A stretch of DNA of 64,000 bases from JBDIBA01 sp039812705 (GTDB taxonomy: Bacteria > Actinomycetota > Acidimicrobiia > Acidimicrobiales > JBBSGY01), in assembly GCA_039812705.1 (NCBI GenBank), contig JBDIBA010000003.1:12478-76477 (forward strand), read 5' to 3'. Numbering within the stretch: the first letter of the stretch is position 1; every line of letters starts with the position of its first letter. This document shows positions 8,836 to 16,805 of this stretch, piece by piece. Made by a program: the position numbers and the translations under genes. The notes below the pieces were generated by a model. It was not told where the DNA came from, searched no databases, and was given only the letters and a program-made list of their open reading frames with translations.

Positions 8836-9519
8836 TTAACGGCCAAAATCACCCGGAAGGTCTGGTCGGGCGTTGACTGGGCGGCCCGTAGACAAGGCAC
8901 CCAAGTCCTTGCCATTGAAAGTGACGTTGCCGGTTCCCTCCAGTTGGATGACATCGGCAGTACCACTCACTGCAATCAGGCCGTCATCGAACGTTCTCAG
9001 TGTTGCAATACCGAGACCGACATTTTCAAGCGATGCCGTGGCCGCACGATCCGCTGTTACCTTCACGGGACCAGAAAGACCGTCAACTCGTAGCTTCGAG
9101 CCGCCACTCAGATTGATGTCCACATCGTTGGCGGGAAAGTCACGCTCACTCAGGATCTTCACTCCGGCACCCCCGGAAGCAAACACCTTGGCTTTCATCG
9201 GTCTATGGACCGTTACGTGGCCACCCTTTTGAAACACCGTGACGTCATCGACATCTGTCACCAATCCGCGACACCCAAAACTGAGCAACTTTGCATCTCG
9301 GGGAACTGAAATCCTTACCATTGGAGGCTGATGATCAAAGTCCTCTTGCGACAACGTTGGGTACTGTGCCGCGTTTTGGTAGCGCCGACTGGTTGCTTGA
9401 ATACATTCAACCCAGATGCCCGTATCTGTTCGTCTCAGCTGTATATCGCTAGTAGATAGCCCCGACTCCCGACGGACGTCTACGCGAACCCCGTCTTCTT
9501 CATGAACAACAACTTCCAC
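8836..9519 (-). CDS. uncharacterised soluble protein, slipin-operon paralogue 2
   Basis: A 227-residue protein without signal or membrane segments, made mostly of predicted beta strands. It contains the shared motif of the trio: PRDAKLLSFGCRGL, then VDDVTVFQKGGHVTVHRP, with one conserved Cys. Its C-terminal half (VDINLSGGSKLRVDGLSG, EGTGNVTFNGKDL) has the regular strand-turn spacing of DUF4097-like repeats. It is the most compact of the three paralogues and may represent the core domain. It stands between paralogues 1 and 3 on the minus strand. There is no known function, and the similarity to DUF4097 is only suggestive. Confidence 0.72.
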   Translation of the reverse strand: MEVVVHEEDGVRVDVRRESGLSTSDIQLRRTDTGIWVECIQATSRRYQNAAQYPTLSQEDFDHQPPMVRISVPRDAKLLSFGCRGLVTDVDDVTVFQKGGHVTVHRPMKAKVFASGGAGVKILSERDFPANDVDINLSGGSKLRVDGLSGPVKVTADRAATASLENVGLGIATLRTFDDGLIAVSGTADVIQLEGTGNVTFNGKDLGALSTGRPVNARPDLPGDFGR

Positions 9520-9641
9520 TTTTACGTCGAACCCCTGAACAGTCAGCGTTCTCTGTCACGAGCTTTGACTTTGTGATTGCGGGGACATGGAATCAATTGC
9601 ACCATGACGGCTCGATTAATCCCACTCATGGGCACATACGC

Positions 9642-10373
9642 CTACATGCTGAGGCCTCGGCCGAAATTGTCTCCGTTGTCAAGATCGATTTGATCCTCAA
9701 AGAACCTCGGGCTCGTGTCCGGATCAAAGCCAAGTTTGAACTCGTCCAGGTTCGTACGAATCTCGGGGTCTACAAGGCGAAACGTTCCATCGGGAAGCGT
9801 TCCTTCCACGCGACCAGGATGGTCAGCGACCACTTCAAAAGTCGGTTTAGTTTCCTGCCCAGACTGCGGGGCCTTCAACCGCAGCGTCGTCGGTGAATGA
9901 ACAACGGTGAACCCGCCACTAGTTACGACCGTTACGTCATCGGCAGCAACTGAAGCGTTGTCGCAGTTGTCCACACGAACGGCCGCACCGTCCGGAGTCA
10001 TTACATGAAACCCACTCTCGCGATATTTCCGCAGCGCCTCAGAACCATCTACAGCCTCTATCTCGAGCTCTGGATCATCCAGGTCTCCACCGCAACGACG
10101 GGGCCCAATGCCTACTCCTTCGGGCGGCCAAGAAACATGGTTGACGCTTGTAAACACATCCTGCGAGATTGGAGCCGTCACCTCAACCGCATCGGGTTCA
10201 GATTGAGGTCCGCCTTCAGTTACCTCAACTGGAACCGTTTGATCTCTAACGGTCACGACATTTAGCGGTCCGCGCTTGTCTACTGCAGGGTTCTGTAAAA
10301 CAAACCTCTTGACGGGTGAAGATGAATCCGTGTCGGCTTGATCGTCGCTCATAGGCCGCTCACCGTCACACAA
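9642..10373 (-). CDS. uncharacterised soluble protein, slipin-operon paralogue 1
   Basis: A 243-residue hydrophilic protein, rich in Asp and Pro, with no membrane segment. The middle (about 120-170) has the trio's shared element, VRVDNCDNASVAADDVTVV followed by GGFTVVHSP, including the conserved Cys and the DDVTV strand. The rest diverges strongly, with an acidic N-terminal third and an acidic C-terminus ending DNGDNFGRGLSM. The second Met (residue 8, MSDDQADTD) is an alternative start. It begins 46 bases after the slipin stop, so it is probably the second gene of the unit. A 122-base gap without an ORF separates it from the next paralogue. The function is unknown. Confidence 0.68.
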   Translation of the reverse strand: MCDGERPMSDDQADTDSSSPVKRFVLQNPAVDKRGPLNVVTVRDQTVPVEVTEGGPQSEPDAVEVTAPISQDVFTSVNHVSWPPEGVGIGPRRCGGDLDDPELEIEAVDGSEALRKYRESGFHVMTPDGAAVRVDNCDNASVAADDVTVVTSGGFTVVHSPTTLRLKAPQSGQETKPTFEVVADHPGRVEGTLPDGTFRLVDPEIRTNLDEFKLGFDPDTSPRFFEDQIDLDNGDNFGRGLSM

Positions 10374-10419
10374 ACAGTTAGTCAGTTGCTAATCGAGGCA
10401 GATGCGCGGATCGCGAGCA

Positions 10420-11205
10420 CTACTTACCTGTTTCGCGCGCCATGAACTCGTTGATGTCTTTCCATGAGTTGAGGAACTGGCTTGGAAAGACAATCGTGGA
10501 GTTCTTCTCGGCCGCAATCTCGCCAAGTACTTGAAGGTTTCGCAGCTGCAGCGCAATTGGGTGCTGGGCAATGATGTCTGCAGCGTTACCCAACTTCTCG
10601 GCGCTCAACTGCTCACCCTCGGCCGCAATGACCTTGCCGCGCTTTTCGCGTTCAGCCTCTGCCTGCTTAGCCATGGCTCGCTGCATTGTCTCTGGCAACC
10701 GAATGTCCTTTAGCTCAACAACGGTTACCTGGGCGCCCCACTCTTCGGTTTGACGATCAAGGATGACCTTGACGCCGGCGTTGATCTGATCCGTTTGACT
10801 CAAAACGTCGTCAAGCGGCGACTGACCAACGATGTTGCGCACGGTTGTCTGCGCGATCTGATTGATGGCCGCATTGATGTCTTCAATCGCCACCAATGAA
10901 CGAATGGGATCAACAATGCGAAAGTACGCAACGGCGGCGACATCAATAGAAACGTTGTCCTGCGTAATGATCTGTTGACTTGGCACAGGCATGGTTCTGG
11001 TTTGCATGTTGACCTTCACCAGACGTCCAACAAATGGCATTACCCAACACGGCCCGGGACCGCGGACGCGCGAGTGAACTCGACCAAGTCGAAAGATTAC
11101 GCCTCGTTCGTATTGTTGAATGACACGAAAACCCGACAGCGAAACGGCAGCCACTACGCAAAGCCCGACTGGCAGAAGAGCCAGAACACCAACCAACAGT
11201 TCCAT
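10420..11205 (-). CDS. slipin (SPFH/band 7 domain membrane protein)
   Basis: A 261-residue protein. It has one N-terminal hydrophobic segment (about 4-26), then a complete SPFH domain starting GFRVIQQYERGVIFRLGRV and ending with the charged helix AMAKQAEAEREKRGKVIAAEG. The length and motifs are those of stomatin-like slipins, which oligomerise on the inner membrane face and organise lipid domains or partner enzymes. Bacterial slipins are often next to a NfeD protease; none is present here, and three related soluble proteins follow instead. The ATG follows closely after the catalase terminator, so the promoter must lie in or near that short gap, or expression depends on read-through. Confidence 0.93.
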   Translation of the reverse strand: MELLVGVLALLPVGLCVVAAVSLSGFRVIQQYERGVIFRLGRVHSRVRGPGPCWVMPFVGRLVKVNMQTRTMPVPSQQIITQDNVSIDVAAVAYFRIVDPIRSLVAIEDINAAINQIAQTTVRNIVGQSPLDDVLSQTDQINAGVKVILDRQTEEWGAQVTVVELKDIRLPETMQRAMAKQAEAEREKRGKVIAAEGEQLSAEKLGNAADIIAQHPIALQLRNLQVLGEIAAEKNSTIVFPSQFLNSWKDINEFMARETGK

Positions 11206-11246
11206 TTATCGACCTTGCCTCTCAAAGCTTCTACTTGGCCAAAAGA

Positions 11247-11283
11247 ATAAGCCCGCCCACTTCAAACAAGTGGACGGGCTTAT
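11247..11283 (-). terminator. rho-independent terminator downstream of catalase
   Basis: A long hairpin: 16-base arms (ATAAGCCCGTCCACTT on the transcribed strand, with one mismatch to the other arm) around a five-base loop. On the minus strand a T-rich tract (TTATTCTTTTGG) follows. It lies 23 bases after the katA stop and 42 bases before the slipin start. Confidence 0.85.
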
Positions 11284-11305
11284 CTTGCTACTTACCAAGC
11301 GGCGA

Positions 11306-12958
11306 TTAAGCGAGCTTGTTCCTTTGGTTGTCGACGCAGTGGGTCATTTGCTTGCCCTGAACGTCACGAGGACCGTTCTGGCCAAGGTTTGCAAGACGCT
11401 TCTCGTCTTCTTCGGTGAGGTTCTGGTTGCGAAGTGGCTGCATCCCCTGAATGTCATTCAGTGAAACACCAATGCCATCACCGACTCGCTGGCCGAGTTC
11501 GTCATCGACTAGGTAAAAGTGCCAAACCATGCGCTCTTGGACGTTGCGCGCGGCCTGACCAATCAGGTCGATGAAGTTTGCAACAAGATCATCGCGTTCC
11601 CACTGCTGCATAAGGCGAAAACGCTCGCCTGCTTGCTTGTAGTCATTAGTGCGTGGCAAGCGCGCGCGGGTGAGACGGCCTTCAATGACCGGACCCTGCT
11701 CATCGTGCGTTGGGTAGTCGGCCTCGCGCAATCCGCCGGTGATAGACGGTTCGTAATTGACGTGAGGGTTGTCGCCCATTGCATCAACATGCATTGCCAT
11801 TTGACCATCACGCTGATTTGTTGCGACGCGCGCATTCTTTGGTTGGTTCACCGGCAACTGCAAATAGTTTGGTCCAACGCGGTAACGCTGCGTGTCGGAG
11901 TACGAAAACGTGCGACCAACAAGCATCTTGTCGTCAGAAAAGTCCAAACCATCAACAAGCACGCCGGTTCCAAACGCAATTTGCTCGGACTCCGCAAAGA
12001 AATTGTCGGGAACCTTGTTCAGAACAATCTTTCCAATTGGCTTTGCCGGAAACTGGTCTTCGGGCCAGGTCTTGGTGTCATCGAGTGGATCGAAATCAAG
12101 TTCCGGGTGTTCGTTGTCGTCCATCATCTGCACGCGCAATTCCCATTCAGGGAAGTCGCCGTTTTCAATGGAGTCGTAAAGGTCTTTCGTAGCGTGTCCA
12201 ACGTCTTGGCCCTGCTGCACCGCGGCATCGGCTTCGGTCATTGAACTGACGCCGGCCTTTGGAACGAAGTGGTACTTCACAAGCTTTGTTTCACCTGACG
12301 CATTGACCCACTTGTAGGTGTTAACGCCGAAGCCTTCTTGCGTGCGGTAGTTAGCCGGAATGCCACGCGGGCTGAACAAGTTGACCAGCATGTGCATTGA
12401 CTCTGGCGTTTGGCTCATGAAGTCAAAAATGCGTGCAGGGTCTTGCCTAAAGGTGATGGGGTCTGGCTTTAGAGAGTGAATGACATCTGGAAACTTGATG
12501 GCGTCGCGAATGAAAAACACGGCCAGGTTGTTTCCAACCAAGTCCCAGTTGCCGTCTTCTGTGTAGAACTTGACTGCAAACCCGCGAGGGTCACGAGCAG
12601 ACTCGCTGGAGTCACGTCCACCAATCACGGTTGAAAAGCGAAGTGCAATGTCGCTCTTCTTTCCCTTGCTTTGGAAAAGCTTTGCGCGTGTGAAGTTGGC
12701 AATCGGCTCATCGCCCCACTGACCGGTGGCCTCGAAATAGCCCATGGCAGTAACGCCGCGAGCGTGAACTACGCGCTCTGGAATGCGCTCACGATCAAAG
12801 TGACTGATCTTCTCGAGGAACTGGTAGTTCTCAAGAGTTGCCGGGCCGCGCGCGCCAACGGTGCGCTGGTTTTGGTTGTCGTAGACAGCGTGACCTTGAC
12901 GGTTGGTCAAAACCTCGCGATTGTCGTTTGACGGATTCTGACGCGCATTGCCTGCCAT
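11306..12958 (-). CDS. katA: monofunctional haem catalase
   Basis: A 550-residue catalase that breaks hydrogen peroxide into water and oxygen in the cytoplasm. The distal His is H65 in RVVHARG, the catalytic Asn about N143 in [12 protein letters not shown], and the proximal haem-ligand region [17 protein letters not shown] is intact. The length fits a small-to-medium subunit clade 3-like enzyme with a short C-terminal extension and no glutaminase-like domain. AGGGGAG lies just upstream of the ATG. It is transcribed alone: a strong terminator follows, and the gap before it (12959-13060) should hold its promoter. No peroxide regulator gene is adjacent. Confidence 0.97.
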   Translation of the reverse strand: MAGNARQNPSNDNREVLTNRQGHAVYDNQNQRTVGARGPATLENYQFLEKISHFDRERIPERVVHARGVTAMGYFEATGQWGDEPIANFTRAKLFQSKGKKSDIALRFSTVIGGRDSSESARDPRGFAVKFYTEDGNWDLVGNNLAVFFIRDAIKFPDVIHSLKPDPITFRQDPARIFDFMSQTPESMHMLVNLFSPRGIPANYRTQEGFGVNTYKWVNASGETKLVKYHFVPKAGVSSMTEADAAVQQGQDVGHATKDLYDSIENGDFPEWELRVQMMDDNEHPELDFDPLDDTKTWPEDQFPAKPIGKIVLNKVPDNFFAESEQIAFGTGVLVDGLDFSDDKMLVGRTFSYSDTQRYRVGPNYLQLPVNQPKNARVATNQRDGQMAMHVDAMGDNPHVNYEPSITGGLREADYPTHDEQGPVIEGRLTRARLPRTNDYKQAGERFRLMQQWERDDLVANFIDLIGQAARNVQERMVWHFYLVDDELGQRVGDGIGVSLNDIQGMQPLRNQNLTEEDEKRLANLGQNGPRDVQGKQMTHCVDNQRNKLA

Positions 12959-13060
12959 GTTTCTCCCCTGTTGACTTGCTTTCGAGCAACCAAGACCCTA
13001 TGTGCTTTGAATCGCTAGGTCGACCCCTTTACTCATCAAAGTCATGGCAAAAAGGGGGTT

Positions 13061-13783
13061 CTAGTTGAACATTCCACCTGGATTCTCATTGAGCAGCGGA
13101 TCAATTGCTTCGTCAACATCAACAAACGGGCCATCTTGGGGCAGGGCGTCTGGCTGAATTGCCACAACCACGCCATATTCAACAGTTACCGACGCAACCT
13201 GTGTCACAAATTCATTACTCATGCCCAAAACCGAGCCTGCTTCAAGAACGCCATCCGTTAATGCGTATTTGAGTCCACTTGTGGTGATTCCCGTTGCATC
13301 ACCACTAACAGCAAGCAGCGATACGAAAGAACCCGGTTCGCCGGTGAGTTGACGCTCTCCGCGCACAACGGTCATCACACAGGTTCCACCGATGTAACGC
13401 AGTTCCACTCCTGCATACTTCCTTGACGTCATCAACATGACATTTCCGAGCCAGTGATCAAAGCGACCGCCTGCGCCTCCAATGACGGTGACTACGTCTG
13501 GGGTGAGCGCAACTGCCCGGTCCAACGCCAGCTCCAAGTCGGTCTCGTCCTTCTCGGACGGGAAGCGCTCGATCTTTGCACCGAGGCCCTCTGCTTCATG
13601 TATCTCAGCCGGTGACACCGAGTCCATGTCACCAACAACCAAATCGACACGCACATCGAGTACCAGTGCTTGATGCAACCCAGAGTCCGCGGCGATCGCA
13701 AAGTCGTGTCGCGGAACGTCCGCGGGCATCACTTCGCCAAGCTCTCCACCCGCAAAAACAACAATATGAAGTTTGTCAGTCAT
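13061..13783 (-). CDS. thiamine pyrophosphokinase
   Basis: A 240-residue protein that moves pyrophosphate from ATP to thiamine, giving thiamine diphosphate. The family motifs are present: AADSGL (about 31-36), VGDMDSVSP, SEKDETDLELAL and GGAGGRFDHWLGN. The C-terminal half is the beta-sandwich thiamine-binding domain. Its ATG overlaps the stop of the upstream HAD gene by four bases, so both are translated from the mRNA that begins with the TPP riboswitch at 14484-14572. This setting makes the thiamine role secure. It could be called thiN; the symbol is left out because naming varies. Confidence 0.93.
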   Translation of the reverse strand: MTDKLHIVVFAGGELGEVMPADVPRHDFAIAADSGLHQALVLDVRVDLVVGDMDSVSPAEIHEAEGLGAKIERFPSEKDETDLELALDRAVALTPDVVTVIGGAGGRFDHWLGNVMLMTSRKYAGVELRYIGGTCVMTVVRGERQLTGEPGSFVSLLAVSGDATGITTSGLKYALTDGVLEAGSVLGMSNEFVTQVASVTVEYGVVVAIQPDALPQDGPFVDVDEAIDPLLNENPGGMFN

Positions 13784-14481
13784 AACCCGCTCAATACTGG
13801 CGCGATTTGACGGGTAGATCGAACAGATACTTGGTGAAGTTTGTCCAACGTCACCTCACTCATCGAGGAAAACATCGCAACCGCGTTGTCGACAAAACCC
13901 GGATCTGTTTGCGATGGAATCAAGACTGCTGGAATGCGCGCGTGCTTGAGCGCTTGCACGCCTCGGCGCGAATCTTCAATTCCGAGTGCTTCATGTGGAT
14001 CAACCCCAACTGATTGCAAGGCAAGGTGATGAATGTCGGGTTTTGGTTTTCCGTTTCCGCGTCCAACGTCATCAATCGTCAGCACGTGATCAAACATGGA
14101 TCGATGGTGTGGCATTAATACATCGCTCACCCAAGCCCGCGAGCCATTTGTGGCGATCGCCAGTTGCAATCCTTCCTCTTTGCATTCATTGAGCAAGTCA
14201 TGAACGCCGGGCATCAAGCCCCGCTCTCGAATGTCAGCCATCACCTCGCTACGAACTCGCTCAACTAGAACGCGGTCCAAGAAAACTTGATGGTTGTCAT
14301 GCAAGTGTTGCGCCGGATGCCGGTCATTGGTCATCAGATGGCGCCAGGTGTCATAACCAAGCTCAAAGCCATGCGTTGAATAGATTTCTCGCCACGCGTA
14401 GAACCACGGGGTTTCCGTCTCGACGCAGGTGTTGTCCAAGTCAAAGATCGCGACCTTCAGCCGCGACTTGTCGCTTTGCAT
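13780..14481 (-). CDS. HAD-superfamily phosphatase under TPP riboswitch control (candidate thiamine monophosphate phosphatase)
   Basis: A 233-residue HAD hydrolase. Motif I is IFDLDNTCVET with D14 and D16; motif II IATNGSRAW; a Lys in GKPKPDIHHLAL; motif IV ALGIEDSRRGVQAL. A helical cap sits between motifs I and II (about 20-90), as in subfamily I beta-PGM-like phosphatases. The ATG follows directly on a TPP riboswitch whose 3' end includes the ribosome site, and the stop overlaps thiamine pyrophosphokinase. A kinase that uses free thiamine needs a phosphatase to make thiamine from the monophosphate product of ThiE. This enzyme is a good candidate. That substrate is an inference from context. 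Confidence 0.88.
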   Translation of the reverse strand: MQSDKSRLKVAIFDLDNTCVETETPWFYAWREIYSTHGFELGYDTWRHLMTNDRHPAQHLHDNHQVFLDRVLVERVRSEVMADIRERGLMPGVHDLLNECKEEGLQLAIATNGSRAWVSDVLMPHHRSMFDHVLTIDDVGRGNGKPKPDIHHLALQSVGVDPHEALGIEDSRRGVQALKHARIPAVLIPSQTDPGFVDNAVAMFSSMSEVTLDKLHQVSVRSTRQIAPVLSGL

Positions 14482-14483
14482 TC

Positions 14484-14572
14484 TTCCTCCGCTGGCATTA
14501 CCCAGATCAGGTAGCGGGTCGACGGTTTAGAACCGTCCTCTCAGCCTGATGAATCAAGCTCCCCGGTTGTCT
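14484..14572 (-). promoter_or_regulatory. TPP (thiamine diphosphate) riboswitch, THI element
   Basis: On the minus strand the sequence carries the conserved parts of the THI box in order: GGGGAGC, GGCTGAGAGGACGG, its partner CCGTCGACCC, ACCTGATCTGGGTAATGCC and GCGGAGGAAG. The P3 arm is a short GACGGTT/AACCGTC hairpin. The last element contains GGAGGAA, three bases before the ATG of the HAD gene. Control is therefore probably at translation initiation: TPP binding would hide the ribosome site. No terminator hairpin lies between aptamer and start. Confidence 0.95.
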
Positions 14573-14604
14573 TGTATGACTTGTGAAGTTAGTCCGCTCG
14601 CGGT

Positions 14605-15636
14605 CTAGCCGTGCGAGGAAGTGTGACCCTCGAACACCGCTGCACGAACACCACATGTCGAAAGGTCTTTAAGAAACGCTGCCGTATCGTCGACCAAGAC
14701 GCCGAGTGATCCAGCACCCGAACGCGCATATGCCACGCGTACGGCCCAGATTCCGGCGACGGCTGCAACTGTTCCAGCCGCAACCGCTGGACGATCAAGC
14801 GCGCCATACACACGAGTTTCTGCGCGGCCTTCGTGAGTTCCTCGCAGTTCGACACGAACAGCACCGAGCAAGCCTTCTGGATGAGGTTTGCGCAACATTG
14901 GCAGCCACTTCGTCGAACGGTCTCGTCGTGTTGCAGCAAGCCGAGCTGTAATGCGAGAGGCCTGTGGGAAAGCGTCGTGCAGCAACAAGGGTTCAGGCAA
15001 AGAGGCTTGGTAACAGTCGAGTCCGCCAACGGGGTCGGGAAACCAAAACAATTCGCGACCCGAACCACCTCGCGCGGTTACCCATTCCCCATCGACGCGA
15101 TTCAGTGCATCGTTTCGCAAGCTGCGGTGGTGTTGGCGCGCGCAACTTGGACCACCCGTACCCATTCGTGCCACATGAACCTCGTCAACGCGGTCCATCT
15201 TGCGAACACCATGCTTTGCAAGAACGCAAGAAAAGCCGGGGGAAAACGCTGCCCCGACAATCATTGACTTGTTCATTTCATGTGCAATCGAGTCAAGCGC
15301 AATCAGGTCTTCAACAACGTCAACGTCGTCTGAAGTCGAAACAACATGGGCGCCACTACGTAGTGCGGCTTCGGCGAATGCCTCATGGTCGTCTTCTGCA
15401 CTCAGAATCACAAGATCACAGCCGTCAACTACATCGAAAAAGTTCGCCAACCGGGTCTCAGTGCGTTGACCGGGGATCTTCACAACGCGAGCAGGTGAGC
15501 CGTACGACAAAACGGCGTTGTCAGCCACGGTCTGATCGGTTTCAACAATGATCAGATCCTCAACTGCAGCATTGGAAAGCAATTGACGCCCTGCTCGTGC
15601 ACCCGTAGCGCCGGCTCCGTAGAGAAGTACCTTCAT
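14605..15636 (-). CDS. NAD(P)-binding saccharopine dehydrogenase-like protein
   Basis: About 343 residues from the ATG at 15636. MKVLLYGAGATGARAGRQLL is a Rossmann nucleotide site (GxGxxG/A), followed by acidic VETD at the end of strand 2. DLVILSAEDDHEAFAEAALRSGAHVVSTSDD is the saccharopine dehydrogenase-like continuation. The second half is unlike characterised enzymes and holds a hydrophobic stretch (about 285-305, PAVAAGTVAAVAGIWAV). The reaction is unknown. A longer frame opens at 15669, but the chosen ATG overlaps by one base the stop of the small upstream gene and fits the Rossmann start. The substrate could be an amino acid or a lipid. Confidence 0.78.
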   Translation of the reverse strand: MKVLLYGAGATGARAGRQLLSNAAVEDLIIVETDQTVADNAVLSYGSPARVVKIPGQRTETRLANFFDVVDGCDLVILSAEDDHEAFAEAALRSGAHVVSTSDDVDVVEDLIALDSIAHEMNKSMIVGAAFSPGFSCVLAKHGVRKMDRVDEVHVARMGTGGPSCARQHHRSLRNDALNRVDGEWVTARGGSGRELFWFPDPVGGLDCYQASLPEPLLLHDAFPQASRITARLAATRRDRSTKWLPMLRKPHPEGLLGAVRVELRGTHEGRAETRVYGALDRPAVAAGTVAAVAGIWAVRVAYARSGAGSLGVLVDDTAAFLKDLSTCGVRAAVFEGHTSSHG

Positions 15637-15782
15637 CAGTCGAAATCGGGCCCGGAAAGCTCGCGCCAACCGCCGTCACTCGTAGGCACTTCAGACTCGG
15701 AGTTCACACGTAGGTAGGCGGCCACCACACTTGCAATTCCCAAGGCCACAACTGTGCGGCGAATTGCGGAGATCATTGACAT
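15636..15782 (-). CDS. 48-residue single-pass membrane peptide gene
   Basis: A short frame on the minus strand starts MSMISAIRRTVVALGIASVV, continues AAYLRVNSESEVPTS and ends GPDFD. Residues about 5-24 form one hydrophobic helix preceded by Arg-Arg, so the peptide is probably membrane-anchored with a short acidic tail. Its TGA shares one base with the ATG of the dehydrogenase-like gene (TGATG), a typical stop-start coupling, which is the main reason to accept it. The family is not known. It would be missed by annotation with a length cut-off. Confidence 0.6.
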   Translation of the reverse strand: MSMISAIRRTVVALGIASVVAAYLRVNSESEVPTSDGGWRELSGPDFD

Positions 15783-15917
15783 GACTACAAACTACGCCCA
15801 GTCGAACTCGACGTATTCGTTTTCACAACGTGCGGCTTCGAGGACCAGACCGCGGTTGAGCAAGCTCTATTCAATCTGCGCTTCGCTAGCGGCCGTAGCG
15901 CTCTACGTTTGCGGCCC

Positions 15918-16160
15918 ATGGGCAATACGAACCAAGAGCTACTGACTGCTGAAGAACATGATCTCGTTGATGATGCAGGTCGTCTGTACACAAGAATTAC
16001 TGAATCCTTTGGTGATGGAAAACACAAAGAAATCGACCTGATCGAGATTCGATTGCACATCCATGCCATTCAGCACGCAATCATGGCCAACGCGGCAGCA
16101 AGGGCATATCCAGACCGATACCGTCTTCGTGGTCAGGCCGGAGCATACGAGGCGAAGTAG
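15918..16160 (+). CDS. small hypothetical protein
   Basis: An 80-residue soluble protein starting MGNTNQELLTAEEHDLVDDA. It is mainly helical and charged, with a His-rich middle (EIRLHIHAIQHAIMANAAAR) and no membrane segment. An ATG nine bases earlier is also in frame; neither has a strong ribosome site. It is divergent from the small membrane peptide gene and has no same-strand neighbour. A hairpin without a T-run follows. The length and sensible composition support a gene; I do not recognise the family. Confidence 0.55.
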   Translation: MGNTNQELLTAEEHDLVDDAGRLYTRITESFGDGKHKEIDLIEIRLHIHAIQHAIMANAAARAYPDRYRLRGQAGAYEAK

Positions 16161-16199
16161 TTCTGGAGTCTGCTGTGCTCAACAATGACCGCCCGTTGG

Positions 16200-16225
16200 G
16201 CCGAGCTGGGCAACAAGAGCTCGGC
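16200..16225. terminator. hairpin, possible weak terminator
   Basis: Eight-base arms (GCCGAGCT / AGCTCGGC) around a ten-base loop, between the small plus-strand gene and tRNA-Ile. No T-tract follows on either strand, so intrinsic termination is doubtful. Confidence 0.35.
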
Positions 16226-16261
16226 GACCTGCACGCGGCGAACACGCCGACAACGAGTGGG

Positions 16262-16335
16262 TGGGGCTAGGAAGAATCGAACTTCCGACCTCAGCATTAT
16301 CAGTGCTGCGCTCTAACCGACTGAGCTATAGCCCC
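16262..16335 (-). tRNA. tRNA-Ile (anticodon GAT)
   Basis: The reverse strand gives a 74-base cloverleaf with acceptor stem GGGGCTA/TAGCCCC, D-arm with GGTTAGAGC, anticodon stem CAGCA/TGCTG with loop CTGATAA (anticodon GAT), T-arm GGTTCGATTCTTCC style and discriminator A. CCA is not encoded in full. It follows gyrA at a distance, as in many actinobacteria where tRNA-Ile and tRNA-Ala lie downstream of gyrA; here the two tRNAs are 8.6 kb apart. Confidence 0.96.
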
Positions 16336-16387
16336 AAGGACCGCCCGATGGTAACCGAACCTTGGAGGGTGCGCGACGCGACTTTCA

Positions 16388-16735
16388 TCAACTTTGCGGA
16401 ACTTCGAGATGTTCGAGTCTGTTTCGCGCAGCGCGGGCGGATACGACGTGGCGACCAATGGAGGCCTGGACTGTTACGTCGAAGGAGCCATCGGAACGGA
16501 TCTCAACCAAGTTTGCCCCGTTTGCGGCGGCAGCCTGCCTCGCTGCCGCTTCTCCCCCGCTTACGCCAGCCAACGCAGCCGCGTCGGCCGCAATCTGGGC
16601 GCGCGCCCTGCCGGACAAGTCGTTTGTCAACAGCGCCAAGCCCCAAAATGAGCCGACAAGCAACAACATGATCAGGCCGGTAATGGGCAGGATTGACCCA
16701 GATTCGGACCTCGCAAAAACGGACATTGAAAGCAC
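16388..16735 (-). CDS. TadE/TadG-like pilus or secretion-associated membrane protein
   Basis: A 115-residue protein. A short positive N-terminus (SVFARSESGSILPITGLIML) leads into one membrane helix (about 14-36). Then comes an Ala-rich helix, ARAQIAADAAALAGVSGGEAAA, characteristic of TadE-like proteins of the actinobacterial Rv3654c type. A short beta region with FDVTVQASIG ends the protein. Such proteins usually sit in tad pilus clusters; here no other tad gene is near, so the role is open. The ATG three residues later (16726) is equally possible. It lies between gyrA and tRNA-Ile. Confidence 0.7.
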   Translation of the reverse strand: MLSMSVFARSESGSILPITGLIMLLLVGSFWGLALLTNDLSGRARAQIAADAAALAGVSGGEAAARQAAAANGANLVEIRSDGSFDVTVQASIGRHVVSARAARNRLEHLEVPQS

Positions 16736-16805
16736 CCTTCTTGTGCAAATAAAGGCCGTTTCCAGCGAGACCGTTTTAGTAGTCGGTGGCTACTGACTCA
16801 GAGAA

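Noticed and set aside
11519..12244. A 241-codon frame opposite katA
   Set aside because: Antisense to a perfectly conserved catalase; composition has no plausible fold.
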